Shown here: one piece after another, positions 38,866 to 46,680 of the stretch
Position numbering within the stretch: the first letter of the stretch is position 1
Layout of the letters: each line of letters opens with the position of its first letter
NCBI GenBank assembly: GCA_029243025.1
Contig: JAQWSU010000056.1
Coordinates: forward strand, 1-64,000
Direction of reading: 5' to 3'
Length of the DNA stretch: 64,000 nt
Source: Pirellulaceae bacterium
GTDB taxonomy: Bacteria > Planctomycetota > Planctomycetia > Pirellulales > Pirellulaceae
Notes under the pieces: model-generated
The model's database searches: none
Told to the model about the DNA's origin: nothing
Seen by the model: only the letters and a program-made list of their open reading frames with translations
Program-made: the position numbers and the translations under genes

Positions 38866-40026
38866 ATGGACCCTGGCACTCTAGATCGACCTATCCGCAT
38901 CGGCTGGTACATCCATCCCTTACGACTTGGAGGCATGGAATATTTCCTGTTACGCCTGGCCAAAAAGCTTACCCCGAGGAACGTGCAGATTGTCGGCATC
39001 TTTGCAAGAAAAGGTGAAGTTGTTGACGAATTCACAACCTGCGGAATCGAAACACAAATCCTTAATTTCCGTTCTTTTCGACATGGTTTTGAAACCCTCT
39101 CCGAGTCGCTGCTGTCGCATCGAATCGATATTGTTCAAACAAATATGTTTACTCCCCTGGCCGCCATTGCCGCAGGGCACGTGGGTCTCCCGCATATTTG
39201 GAGGGTAGGTGGACATCCGGATGTTGCGCTACGACGGATGAACTCAGATGACAGACGAATGCACTTGGAGGTCGTGGCAGCACAGTCTGTGGCTATCGTC
39301 TGTAATTCACAGTTCGTGGCAGAACCATTTGCTGGCTTGTCAGGACCTGAGCCCGTCATCATTCGGAATGGAGTGGCAAACCACCGAGAAAATCACGTGA
39401 TGGAAGCGTCGAAAAACCGTTCATGGAGCCCTCCTCGAATATGCATGCTGGCCCATTTTGACCCGCAGAAACGCCATGAAGACCTGATTCGTGCAGCAGC
39501 ACTGGTAATCACACGATTCCCGCAAGCACGCTTCGCGCTTTACGGCTCCACTTTTGGTGAAACATCCATGGTCGCCTACCGTAAAGATCTGCGAAAACTG
39601 ATCAAATCTCTAGGGCTGGAAGGTGTAGTTATCATGCGAAGGACAAAGGATGCATTCGCTGAGTTATCGCGTGCAACCGTCTCGGTGATGCCCTCCATTG
39701 ATGAAAGTTCCAGCAACGCGATACTTGAATCGATGGCTTGCGGCACACCGGTGATCGCTGCAGATTCAGGTGGAAACAAAGAAATGATCGATTCCAACAC
39801 CAATGGGTTGCTGATCACAATGCGTGCGCCTGAGGAACTGGCAAATGCGATCCTGAATCTGCTCCAGGAACCAGCGCTCGCCCGCAAGATCGCAATCAAG
39901 GCAAACCAGAAAATCCGTCACGACTATGACCTTGATCTCTGCGCAACCCATTATCAAACACTTTACCAACGCTGCTTGAAAGACCTGAAGACTGTCGATC
40001 CCGGGAATTCAAAATGTGCGGTATAG
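38866..40026 (+). CDS. Glycosyltransferase family 4
   Basis: This is a GT-B fold transferase. The N-terminal domain opens IRIGWYIHPLRLGGMEYFLL, with the usual glycine-rich loop (LRLGGME). The C-terminal domain holds PRICMLAHFDPQKRHEDLIR, then VSVMPSIDESSSNAILESMACGTPVIAADSGGNKEMI, which carries the donor-binding E-x7-E type motif (ESSSNAILE). It should transfer a hexose from a nucleotide sugar with retention. Length (386 residues) is typical. It overlaps the amidotransferase gene by 13 bases and follows the kinase-like gene by 11, so it belongs to the same operon. Confidence 0.92.
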   Translation: MDPGTLDRPIRIGWYIHPLRLGGMEYFLLRLAKKLTPRNVQIVGIFARKGEVVDEFTTCGIETQILNFRSFRHGFETLSESLLSHRIDIVQTNMFTPLAAIAAGHVGLPHIWRVGGHPDVALRRMNSDDRRMHLEVVAAQSVAIVCNSQFVAEPFAGLSGPEPVIIRNGVANHRENHVMEASKNRSWSPPRICMLAHFDPQKRHEDLIRAAALVITRFPQARFALYGSTFGETSMVAYRKDLRKLIKSLGLEGVVIMRRTKDAFAELSRATVSVMPSIDESSSNAILESMACGTPVIAADSGGNKEMIDSNTNGLLITMRAPEELANAILNLLQEPALARKIAIKANQKIRHDYDLDLCATHYQTLYQRCLKDLKTVDPGNSKCAV

Positions 40027-41828
40027 TCGGGCAGCTGCGATTTGATGGGAGCCCGGTCGATCGAGCCCTCGTCAAACGTATGACTGCCCATCTTCGGCGT
40101 CGAGGGCCTGACGGCAAAGGTTTCCATTTCGAACGCTGTATCGGAATGGGGCACCGCCGCCTGGCCCTGGTAGATCCCTCCGGGCCCGGTCAACCCGTTA
40201 GCAACGAAGATGGAAGCCTGTGGCTTGTAGGCAACAATGAGATCTACAACCACCTCGAATTACGTCGGGAGTTAGAAAATCTTGGCCACCAATTTCAGAC
40301 GGCAGGTGATGCTGAGGTTATCCTGCACCTCTTCGAGGAGATCGGCGAGGCTGCGTTTGAAAGAATAGTCGGAATGTTCGCCTTCGCCCTCTGGGATGTT
40401 CTGAACGAAACCCTCTATTTGGTTCGTGACCCCTTTGGTATCAAACCACTGCACTACACCCGTGGTTCCATGGGGACATTTCTATTCGCTTCTGAGCTCG
40501 GAGCCCTGCTGTGCGACAAGTCGATTGATCGATCCATCAACCCCGTGGCAGTGGACGGCTACCTTCGTAGCCTGACGGTTCCCGAGCCTCACTGTATCAT
40601 CCGATCAGTGCACAAGGTTCCTGCTGGGCACTTCGTACGTCGGACGAGAGAGGGAGTTGAGACCCATCGCTACTTCGAGCTGGAGATCGGTCGTGGCAGG
40701 ACCATGCAGCAGGAAGAACTTGCTGACCAACTGCGTGCTGCACTCAAGGAGACCGTTAGTATGAGCCTGCGTGGCGATACCGAAGTTGGCTGTTTCCTGA
40801 GTGGCGGTGTCGATTCAAGTGCTCTGGTGGCCACGGCCAGTCAAATTGTTGATGGTCCTCTACGGACCTATTCCTTGGGATTCGAGGAAAAATCCTTTGA
40901 CGAAAGTCCGTACAGTCAGCTGGTCAGCCAGACATTCAAAAGCCGGCATTGCGAAATCCGTCTTTCCAGAAACCAGGCCGTTGATGTTACAGCTCGCATC
41001 ATCGATTGCCTGGACGAACCCTTTGCAGATTCGTCGGCGTTGCCGACCTTTGTGCTTGCGGAGCGGGCAGCTCAAGATGTCAAAGCTGTGCTGTCCGGAG
41101 AAGGTCTGGACGAACTTTTCGCGGGAAACGCCTGGCATCTTCCTTTGAAAGGAACTTTAACTGCTGAGCAGAATGACGATCCGTTAGATGACCCTCGGCG
41201 AAACATTTTTTCGCGGGAGACTCTTGCTGAACTTTGCCAAAGCAGTCATCGTCAACTTCTCGCGTACAAACAAAACGGAAACCTTGCCCCTGCCCGGCAA
41301 TGGGGAGCCATATTTGCAAAAAGTCCCATCGACAAAAGATTGGCCTTTGACCTCGGCAGCTATCTGCCCTCCGACATGCTGGTAAAAATGGATCGCCTGC
41401 CGATGGTTTCTTCCCTTGAAGTGCGAGTTCCGTATCTGAACGCGCCGTTCGCGGGGTTGGTTGCCGGGATGAACCTATCCATGAAGATTCGAGAGAACGT
41501 GCAGAAATACCTGATGAAAACCATCCTCAGAGGTGTCGTACCGGATGTGGTACTTGATCGACCCAAGCAGGGATTTGCCATCCCTATCGACATTTGGATT
41601 TGGCAGGACGGACGCTTCCGAGACATGGTCTACGATGTCTTAAGCGATTCGCAGACACGGCAGCGCGGACTCTTTAACACTGCTGCTATTCAAACCATGC
41701 TGGACCAGCATGATCGGTTCGAACAACTTCACGGTCACCGCCTCTGGACACTTTTTATGTTCGAAATGTGGTATCGACGCATTTCAGATATCTCTGACCG
41801 ACAAGACGTGGTGAGCAAGCATGAGTAA
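40014..41828 (+). CDS. Asparagine synthetase B-like glutamine amidotransferase
   Basis: The protein begins MCGIVGQLRF, so Cys2 is the glutaminase nucleophile after Met removal. RRRGPDGKG and GDAEVILHLFEE follow in the N-terminal domain. The synthetase domain has the PP-loop SGGVDSSALVA (263-273), GEGLDELFAG and VPYLNAPF. The enzyme class activates a carboxylate with ATP and amidates it with ammonia from glutamine, or forms a lactam as in lasso cyclases. The usual NGEIYN is GNNEIYN here, so the oxyanion-hole Gly is replaced by Asn, which may weaken glutaminase activity. At 604 residues it matches amidotransferases of exopolysaccharide clusters. The gene overlaps both neighbours. Confidence 0.9.
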   Translation: MCGIVGQLRFDGSPVDRALVKRMTAHLRRRGPDGKGFHFERCIGMGHRRLALVDPSGPGQPVSNEDGSLWLVGNNEIYNHLELRRELENLGHQFQTAGDAEVILHLFEEIGEAAFERIVGMFAFALWDVLNETLYLVRDPFGIKPLHYTRGSMGTFLFASELGALLCDKSIDRSINPVAVDGYLRSLTVPEPHCIIRSVHKVPAGHFVRRTREGVETHRYFELEIGRGRTMQQEELADQLRAALKETVSMSLRGDTEVGCFLSGGVDSSALVATASQIVDGPLRTYSLGFEEKSFDESPYSQLVSQTFKSRHCEIRLSRNQAVDVTARIIDCLDEPFADSSALPTFVLAERAAQDVKAVLSGEGLDELFAGNAWHLPLKGTLTAEQNDDPLDDPRRNIFSRETLAELCQSSHRQLLAYKQNGNLAPARQWGAIFAKSPIDKRLAFDLGSYLPSDMLVKMDRLPMVSSLEVRVPYLNAPFAGLVAGMNLSMKIRENVQKYLMKTILRGVVPDVVLDRPKQGFAIPIDIWIWQDGRFRDMVYDVLSDSQTRQRGLFNTAAIQTMLDQHDRFEQLHGHRLWTLFMFEMWYRRISDISDRQDVVSKHE

Positions 41829-42525
41829 CATTAAAGTCACAGTCGCAATGCCAGCTTACAATGCGGCCAACTACATCGAAGATGCAATAGAGAGTGTGCT
41901 TGCACAGGACTTTGATGCGTTCGAACTCATCATCATAGACGATGGGTCATCTGATGGCACGGGCGACAAGCTTGCTTGCTACACCGGGCATCCACGTGTA
42001 CATCTTGTCGATCATGCTTCAAACCAGGGATCGGGAGTTACTCGCAATCGCATACTTGAAATGGCCCGTGGGGAGTATTTCCTGCCATGCGACGCTGACG
42101 ACTTGCTGCTTCCCGGGGCCTTGCAGAATTTGAGTCAATTCCTCGATGACAACCATGAATTTGGCGTTGTCTATGGGGATTTACTTCGGCTTGAAACAGA
42201 AGAAAATACTCTTCAAAATCCGCCCTCCATCATTGGAGTTGACGCCAAACAAGTATGGGATCTCTTTGAGAATGCTGTAAACCATGGCGGCAGCATGATG
42301 CGTAGAGACTTAGTAAGGCAGGTTGGAGGTTATGCAGTTGGCTCCGTACCAGATGACTGGGGCCTGTTTCTGAAACTGGCAGAGATTACACGGATCCACT
42401 ATCTCAAGGGATTCGTTTATTACATCTGGCGTATTAACGCCGGTAGCCAATCGCGAGCACCCTCGTGGTCCGAGAACAGCCATCTCCTGATTGAGGCAGC
42501 CATCGAACGCCGTGCCAAGCGATGA
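41821..42525 (+). CDS. Glycosyltransferase family 2 (first of a pair)
   Basis: This is a GT-A fold enzyme: VTVAMPAYNAANYIEDAIES, ELIIIDDGSSDGTG, then the DxD-type metal motif in LPCDADDLLLPGA. GGSMMRRDLVRQVGGY is the acceptor-side helix. It should transfer a sugar from a nucleotide donor. It overlaps the amidotransferase gene by 8 bases. The protein is clearly paralogous to the product of 43710-44417; the two share many blocks and flank a nucleotidyltransferase-like gene, so a local duplication is likely. No membrane segment is present. Confidence 0.92.
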   Translation: MSNIKVTVAMPAYNAANYIEDAIESVLAQDFDAFELIIIDDGSSDGTGDKLACYTGHPRVHLVDHASNQGSGVTRNRILEMARGEYFLPCDADDLLLPGALQNLSQFLDDNHEFGVVYGDLLRLETEENTLQNPPSIIGVDAKQVWDLFENAVNHGGSMMRRDLVRQVGGYAVGSVPDDWGLFLKLAEITRIHYLKGFVYYIWRINAGSQSRAPSWSENSHLLIEAAIERRAKR

Positions 42526-42576
42526 TACCAACCAGTACCTGGCCCCCCCTAGCACCCAATGATATTCTCGCAAGAA

Positions 42577-43707
42577 CTACAACACGACGCGAATCGGCCC
42601 ACTGAACAAGAGATAAGGAACCGTGACCCATCGAGACATTTCATACAATGACAGGCGATAAGACCAGAGTGCGTGCCAGCGATTCCCGGGTCGCAAAACC
42701 ATTTCCAGCCCCTGGCACTCTTTCGGCGCTTGTGTTTTAAGGTTTGAGACAAGAGTCGGGAGTAGGTTGTGGGCATCGAACAATTTCAGGATCAGCATGA
42801 GGACGTCGATTGTGATTCGATAAAGGTGTTCTGTTTTTCTCCTGGCGAAGAATCCCTGCCAGTCCATGGAATGATCGACGACACGCAGGATCAGAAAGGC
42901 GTCAATAAGATCCTTGACGGTAAGTTCAAGACGGGACAAGTCATCAAAGATTTCGAGCAATGTAAGAACAAGGGTGTATTCATCGTCCAGGACGTCAATT
43001 CTGTCACCTAGTTCAGGCAGGGTGAATGCTTGCCGAGTCTGCCAGATCCGGGGTTCATCAATGGCATAAGAAGGATGACAACGAAGTGCCCAATGCAAAT
43101 CCACGATCAAGCCCTCCCCACTCAAAACCTGTGCGTGGGTAAGATGCGAGCGAAGTGAATAAAGGAGCATCGGACTCAAAAGCTTCAGGTCATTTTTCAA
43201 CCATCGAAGGTAAGACTTGGCAGACCCGGAGGGAACCAGAAGATCAATGTCTTCAAACTTCCGTTGTGCTAAATCGCCATAATAGCTTGTAGCCAGGTGG
43301 GGTCCTTTGAGTAGAATGACGTTCTTTCCAGTACGGGTAAATGCCTGATGCAGTCGATGAAGATCACGCGCGAGGTTGCTATTGGCCAGCCACTGTCGGA
43401 CATAGGCTTGTTGCCATTGATTGCGAAGTGTCTCAGGCAAGCTGTCACGGACCGCGATGGAATCTGTCCGGGGCCACAGCAGTGGGCCCAGATGATGTGT
43501 TGCAGCAAACTGTGCCAGCTGTTCTGCCGTTGGCGTACCACAATTGAGACCATGGACTGCGGCATCCACATCGTCGGCGAGCAGTTGAGCCAACCATGGA
43601 AGCGTCGAAAGCCCTTCCAGCGGTTTACGATAAAGATGTCCTATGCCTGTCATAGCGTGCTGGGTCTCCCGGAAGTCTCCACCGGCCAAGTCAAAAAAGG
43701 ATCTCAT
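42577..43707 (-). CDS. Nucleotidyltransferase-fold family protein (PF14907-like)
   Basis: The motif VILLKGPHLATSYYGDLAQRKFEDIDLLV contains the K-G...R-x-x-x-D-[IL]-D-L pattern of this uncharacterised nucleotidyltransferase family. The two Asp of DID would bind metal. The family is frequently encoded with PqqD-like, HprK-like and asparagine-synthase-like proteins. The rest is helical and 376 residues is usual. The frame starts at 43707, only 2 bases from the divergent GT2 start, so the ATG at 43653 (MTGIGHLYRK) may be the true start. It is the only minus-strand gene within the plus-strand block. Its target is unknown. Confidence 0.8.
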   Translation of the reverse strand: MRSFFDLAGGDFRETQHAMTGIGHLYRKPLEGLSTLPWLAQLLADDVDAAVHGLNCGTPTAEQLAQFAATHHLGPLLWPRTDSIAVRDSLPETLRNQWQQAYVRQWLANSNLARDLHRLHQAFTRTGKNVILLKGPHLATSYYGDLAQRKFEDIDLLVPSGSAKSYLRWLKNDLKLLSPMLLYSLRSHLTHAQVLSGEGLIVDLHWALRCHPSYAIDEPRIWQTRQAFTLPELGDRIDVLDDEYTLVLTLLEIFDDLSRLELTVKDLIDAFLILRVVDHSMDWQGFFARRKTEHLYRITIDVLMLILKLFDAHNLLPTLVSNLKTQAPKECQGLEMVLRPGNRWHALWSYRLSLYEMSRWVTVPYLLFSGPIRVVL

Positions 43708-43709
43708 TC

Positions 43710-44417
43710 ATGACAGATGTTGAAGTCTCGGTGGTCATGCCGGCCTATAATGCCGAGCGTTTCATCGGTGAACAGATTGAAAGCATTTTGGCACAAGACT
43801 GCGACAAGTTCGAGTTGCTGGTTGGGGACGATCTATCCGAGGACCAGACGCTGAGCATCGCTAAGAGCTACGAAAGCTCTCCCAGGGTCCGTATCTTTGC
43901 AAACAAGGTGCACCTTGGGGCTGGGGCAACCAGAAACCAACTTAACCGGCTTGCCCGAGGCAGATATCTGACCCCATGCGATGCAGATGACCTGATGTTA
44001 CCTGGTAATCTTAGCCGATTGCGAGCTTATCTGGATAGTCATCCGGAAACTGGGATGGCCTATGCGTCTTTCCTGATGCTGGAGGCCGATGGTGGGGACC
44101 GGCTCCTTCGTCCGCCCTGGTTACGTGGGAAACAACATAGCGAAAGTTGGGACTTCGTAGAGTTCGTGGCCAACCACGCCGGGTCAATGATGCGCCGAGA
44201 CATCGTCATGCAGGTAGGTGGGTATGATGAGGATATCCCGATTCTCGACAGTGTCAGTTTGACTTTGAAGCTGGCGGAGGTGAGCCGGCTGGAGTTACTC
44301 GAAGGAGAGGTACTCTATGCGTACCGACGACATCCCTGGAGCTCCAGTGCGCGTCATCCTGATTGGTATCCCACGTTTCAAAAACTGGTTAATGCCGCGA
44401 TGCAACGGCGCGCCTAA
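43710..44417 (+). CDS. Glycosyltransferase family 2 (second of a pair)
   Basis: This is a GT-A transferase with VSVVMPAYNAERFIGEQIES, ELLVGDDLSEDQT and TPCDADDLMLPGN (DxD-type metal site), then NHAGSMMRRDIVMQVGGY. It is paralogous to the enzyme at 41821-42525 and nearly the same length (235 against 234 residues). An AAGGA ribosome-binding site lies 9 to 10 bases before the ATG, inside the start region of the divergent nucleotidyltransferase gene. The donor and acceptor are unknown. The small differences in the first Asp motif (GDDLSED against DDGSSDG) suggest different donor sugars. Confidence 0.92.
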   Translation: MTDVEVSVVMPAYNAERFIGEQIESILAQDCDKFELLVGDDLSEDQTLSIAKSYESSPRVRIFANKVHLGAGATRNQLNRLARGRYLTPCDADDLMLPGNLSRLRAYLDSHPETGMAYASFLMLEADGGDRLLRPPWLRGKQHSESWDFVEFVANHAGSMMRRDIVMQVGGYDEDIPILDSVSLTLKLAEVSRLELLEGEVLYAYRRHPWSSSARHPDWYPTFQKLVNAAMQRRA

Positions 44418-44535
44418 TGAGTGACTGCATAAGATCAGTACCACTACCCGTGATCGTAACGTTAACCTGGGTGGAAACCCCAGTTGCCGCGATGAAGACT
44501 CCCACGCGGCGGTGGCCCGCTCAACCATTTTCCTA

Positions 44536-46680
44536 TCATTCCTGTGACACCCGGTTTGTGATTTGTGACACCGGTTCTGTGATTTGTGGCATTTTGAGCA
44601 TGTGAGCATGCTTGACATCCGGTCCAACCAGATCCAGCGTCTGGTGGCAGTCCTGACATTCTTTGAGAACGTTCTCTCCGGAGAATGCGCTGCAACTTCT
44701 TCGGGCGCGAATATAGCCTTCACTATTCACCACGTTGAGGATGTGTTCATTGATGAGGTTTCCGAAGTTGATCGCTCCACTTTGGACTTTGTTTCGGAAC
44801 CATACTTCGCCTCCCAGGCAAGGGTAAACAGTGCCATCGAAGTCGACAAGGACGCGTTCCCAAGGCTCCCGGCATGAGCGACTCTTTTTTTTCTGGCCAA
44901 ACATTGGGTCGTGCCCAAATTCAACTCCGACAGATTTGGCGAGGGTGTGTGCTCGCTCAATAACTCGGTTGTACCTTTGTTGGTCGTAGTAAAGAGATTC
45001 TTCCTGCTTCGGTCGCTGGCCGTTTTGACTACGGTACTGATCCCAGGGATAGTAGCGGCATAACGCAGCATAAACTCGTCCAACTCCAAACTCATTCGCC
45101 CGGCTTATCAGGGCCGGCAGTTCTTCGATGTTGTCTTGTGAAACGACCATGTAAAAAACCTTGTTCATCGAGGTATTTCCAACGCGAACCAACTCTCGCT
45201 CGAGGATTGGTAACGCTCCGAACACATCTTCGCTTGCCCATGTTTGCAGAATCCGGTTATTGGTCTCGGTCGTTGCGCCGTGCACGGCGAGCCAAAGTTC
45301 GTCCAGGCTGGTTCTGGCCAGATCCGCTGCGTGGCGTTTCAGCAGAAACCCGTTCGTCGTCAGCGAAGTGCGAATCTCGGGGCGGTTCTTTTCTACGTGG
45401 TGAATGATTTCGATCAGATCCTGGCACAGCAACGGATCTCCGCCGCCGCTGAAGCTGAAATAGCAGGGTGTCACTGATGGGATGTGCGACAGGATTTTCT
45501 CAAATGATGCGAGCCTCATTTGGTCTTTGCTCGCAGGGTTGAAATCCTGATTACAGAAGTTGCAGCGGACATTGCAGAAATTTGTCATCAGGAAATGGTA
45601 GCGAGTCGGAACACGATGCAGAACGATCGGTTGAGCAGCAACCGTTTCTTCGTTTACCGGCTGAAAAAGGGGCAGGTTCGGAGTTGGCGGTTTTTTTTTC
45701 GTGCTGGCCCCAAAGAAACCCCGCAGCTTTCGGCGCAACGCACGCCGGGGATCGAATCGTACGATCCGAGACCGATACGCCAAACTGTCCCAAAAGTTTT
45801 TGGTGTAGAAGAACATCCGCCGACGTTGGGCGAAGATAAACTCGAAGAGCGGTTTTAATGCCATTCGAATGCTAAACGATCGACGTGAAATCTGCAGTCT
45901 GTTTAGATCATAGAGCCACAAATTATTGGGATCGCGAACGAAATCTTTTTGGATGGGGAGCAGGTGGAGATGGTGAGAAAAATACCGACCACCACCCGGA
46001 AGATCTACATAGCGTGCGCGACGGTTGGTGAAGACTTTTGTCACCCCATGTTCGAAAGACAACCAAATATAGTGTTCGTAGATAAACTTGAGCGGGCATT
46101 CTCGCAATTTGCTTCCGTAAAGACGATGCGCGCAGTCACTATAAAAGTCGATGTCCGGCTGATATCGAAAAATCCGCTGCTGGACTGGCGGTTGATTGGG
46201 AAAGGGTTGGCAGTAACGCAAACGTTCCCGATGATTTTTGATGGAATTATCATCATTGAGAGTCGGATAAAAGGCGTATAACGCACCGTCGATCATGTTA
46301 AAGCCGTGACGCCCTGCCTCGTTGAGAAACTCGAGCAGGGTGAGCCCACGCACCGGAGAATGATAGAAACCGTCCGCATCAATCAGCAAGATCCAGTCGT
46401 AGTCAGAGAGTTCCTTATGCATGTAGGCACAGGCAAACTGCAGTATCTTGCACCATTCGTATCCTTCGGTCGAAATGCTGAGGACATCCCTGATCTGCCC
46501 GGGATATCGGCTCCCATTCTGCCGAAAAGAGTCGATAATCCGGGAGCTGTCATCAGTGGATTCATTGTCGAAGACGACCAGGTCAATCCCCTGCGATAGG
46601 TAGAACGCGATGGTGTCTCCAATGATTTCTTCTTCGTTAAAGCAGAAAAGAAGGCCACAGGATTGATTGACTTGGTTCAT
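44536..46680 (-). CDS. Fusion of GT2-type glycosyltransferase and radical SAM/SPASM-like enzyme
   Basis: The first 320 residues form a glycosyltransferase domain (GLLFCFNEEEIIGDTIAFYL, VVFDNESTDDS, DWILLIDADGFY with a DxD at 100-102). The second half is a radical SAM domain, with the 4Fe-4S site FCNVRCNFC (Cys369, 373, 376), then SFSGGGDPLL and SLTTNGFLL. C-terminal cysteines 603, 621, 663, 675 and 678 (SCREPWERVLVDFDGTVYPC, ECQDC) form a SPASM-like auxiliary cluster region. SPASM enzymes commonly modify peptides. Joining this to a glycosyltransferase in one chain is unusual. The start chosen is the ATG at 46680, which overlaps the SGNH stop (ATGA), rather than 46752. The last codons encode a short 7-residue tandem repeat. 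Confidence 0.9.
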   Translation of the reverse strand: MNQVNQSCGLLFCFNEEEIIGDTIAFYLSQGIDLVVFDNESTDDSSRIIDSFRQNGSRYPGQIRDVLSISTEGYEWCKILQFACAYMHKELSDYDWILLIDADGFYHSPVRGLTLLEFLNEAGRHGFNMIDGALYAFYPTLNDDNSIKNHRERLRYCQPFPNQPPVQQRIFRYQPDIDFYSDCAHRLYGSKLRECPLKFIYEHYIWLSFEHGVTKVFTNRRARYVDLPGGGRYFSHHLHLLPIQKDFVRDPNNLWLYDLNRLQISRRSFSIRMALKPLFEFIFAQRRRMFFYTKNFWDSLAYRSRIVRFDPRRALRRKLRGFFGASTKKKPPTPNLPLFQPVNEETVAAQPIVLHRVPTRYHFLMTNFCNVRCNFCNQDFNPASKDQMRLASFEKILSHIPSVTPCYFSFSGGGDPLLCQDLIEIIHHVEKNRPEIRTSLTTNGFLLKRHAADLARTSLDELWLAVHGATTETNNRILQTWASEDVFGALPILERELVRVGNTSMNKVFYMVVSQDNIEELPALISRANEFGVGRVYAALCRYYPWDQYRSQNGQRPKQEESLYYDQQRYNRVIERAHTLAKSVGVEFGHDPMFGQKKKSRSCREPWERVLVDFDGTVYPCLGGEVWFRNKVQSGAINFGNLINEHILNVVNSEGYIRARRSCSAFSGENVLKECQDCHQTLDLVGPDVKHAHMLKMPQITEPVSQITNRVSQE
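44543..44584. repeat. 21-bp tandem repeat, two units
   Basis: Two imperfect 21-base units (44543-44563 and 44564-44584) lie at the 3' end of the radical SAM gene and encode QITEPVS-QITNRVS. A partial third unit begins after them. Confidence 0.75.

Noticed and set aside
44417-44605. A 62-codon plus-strand ORF after the second GT2 gene, as a possible precursor peptide
   Set aside because: It overlaps the 3' end of the radical SAM gene on the other strand and is largely built from its 21-bp tandem repeat.
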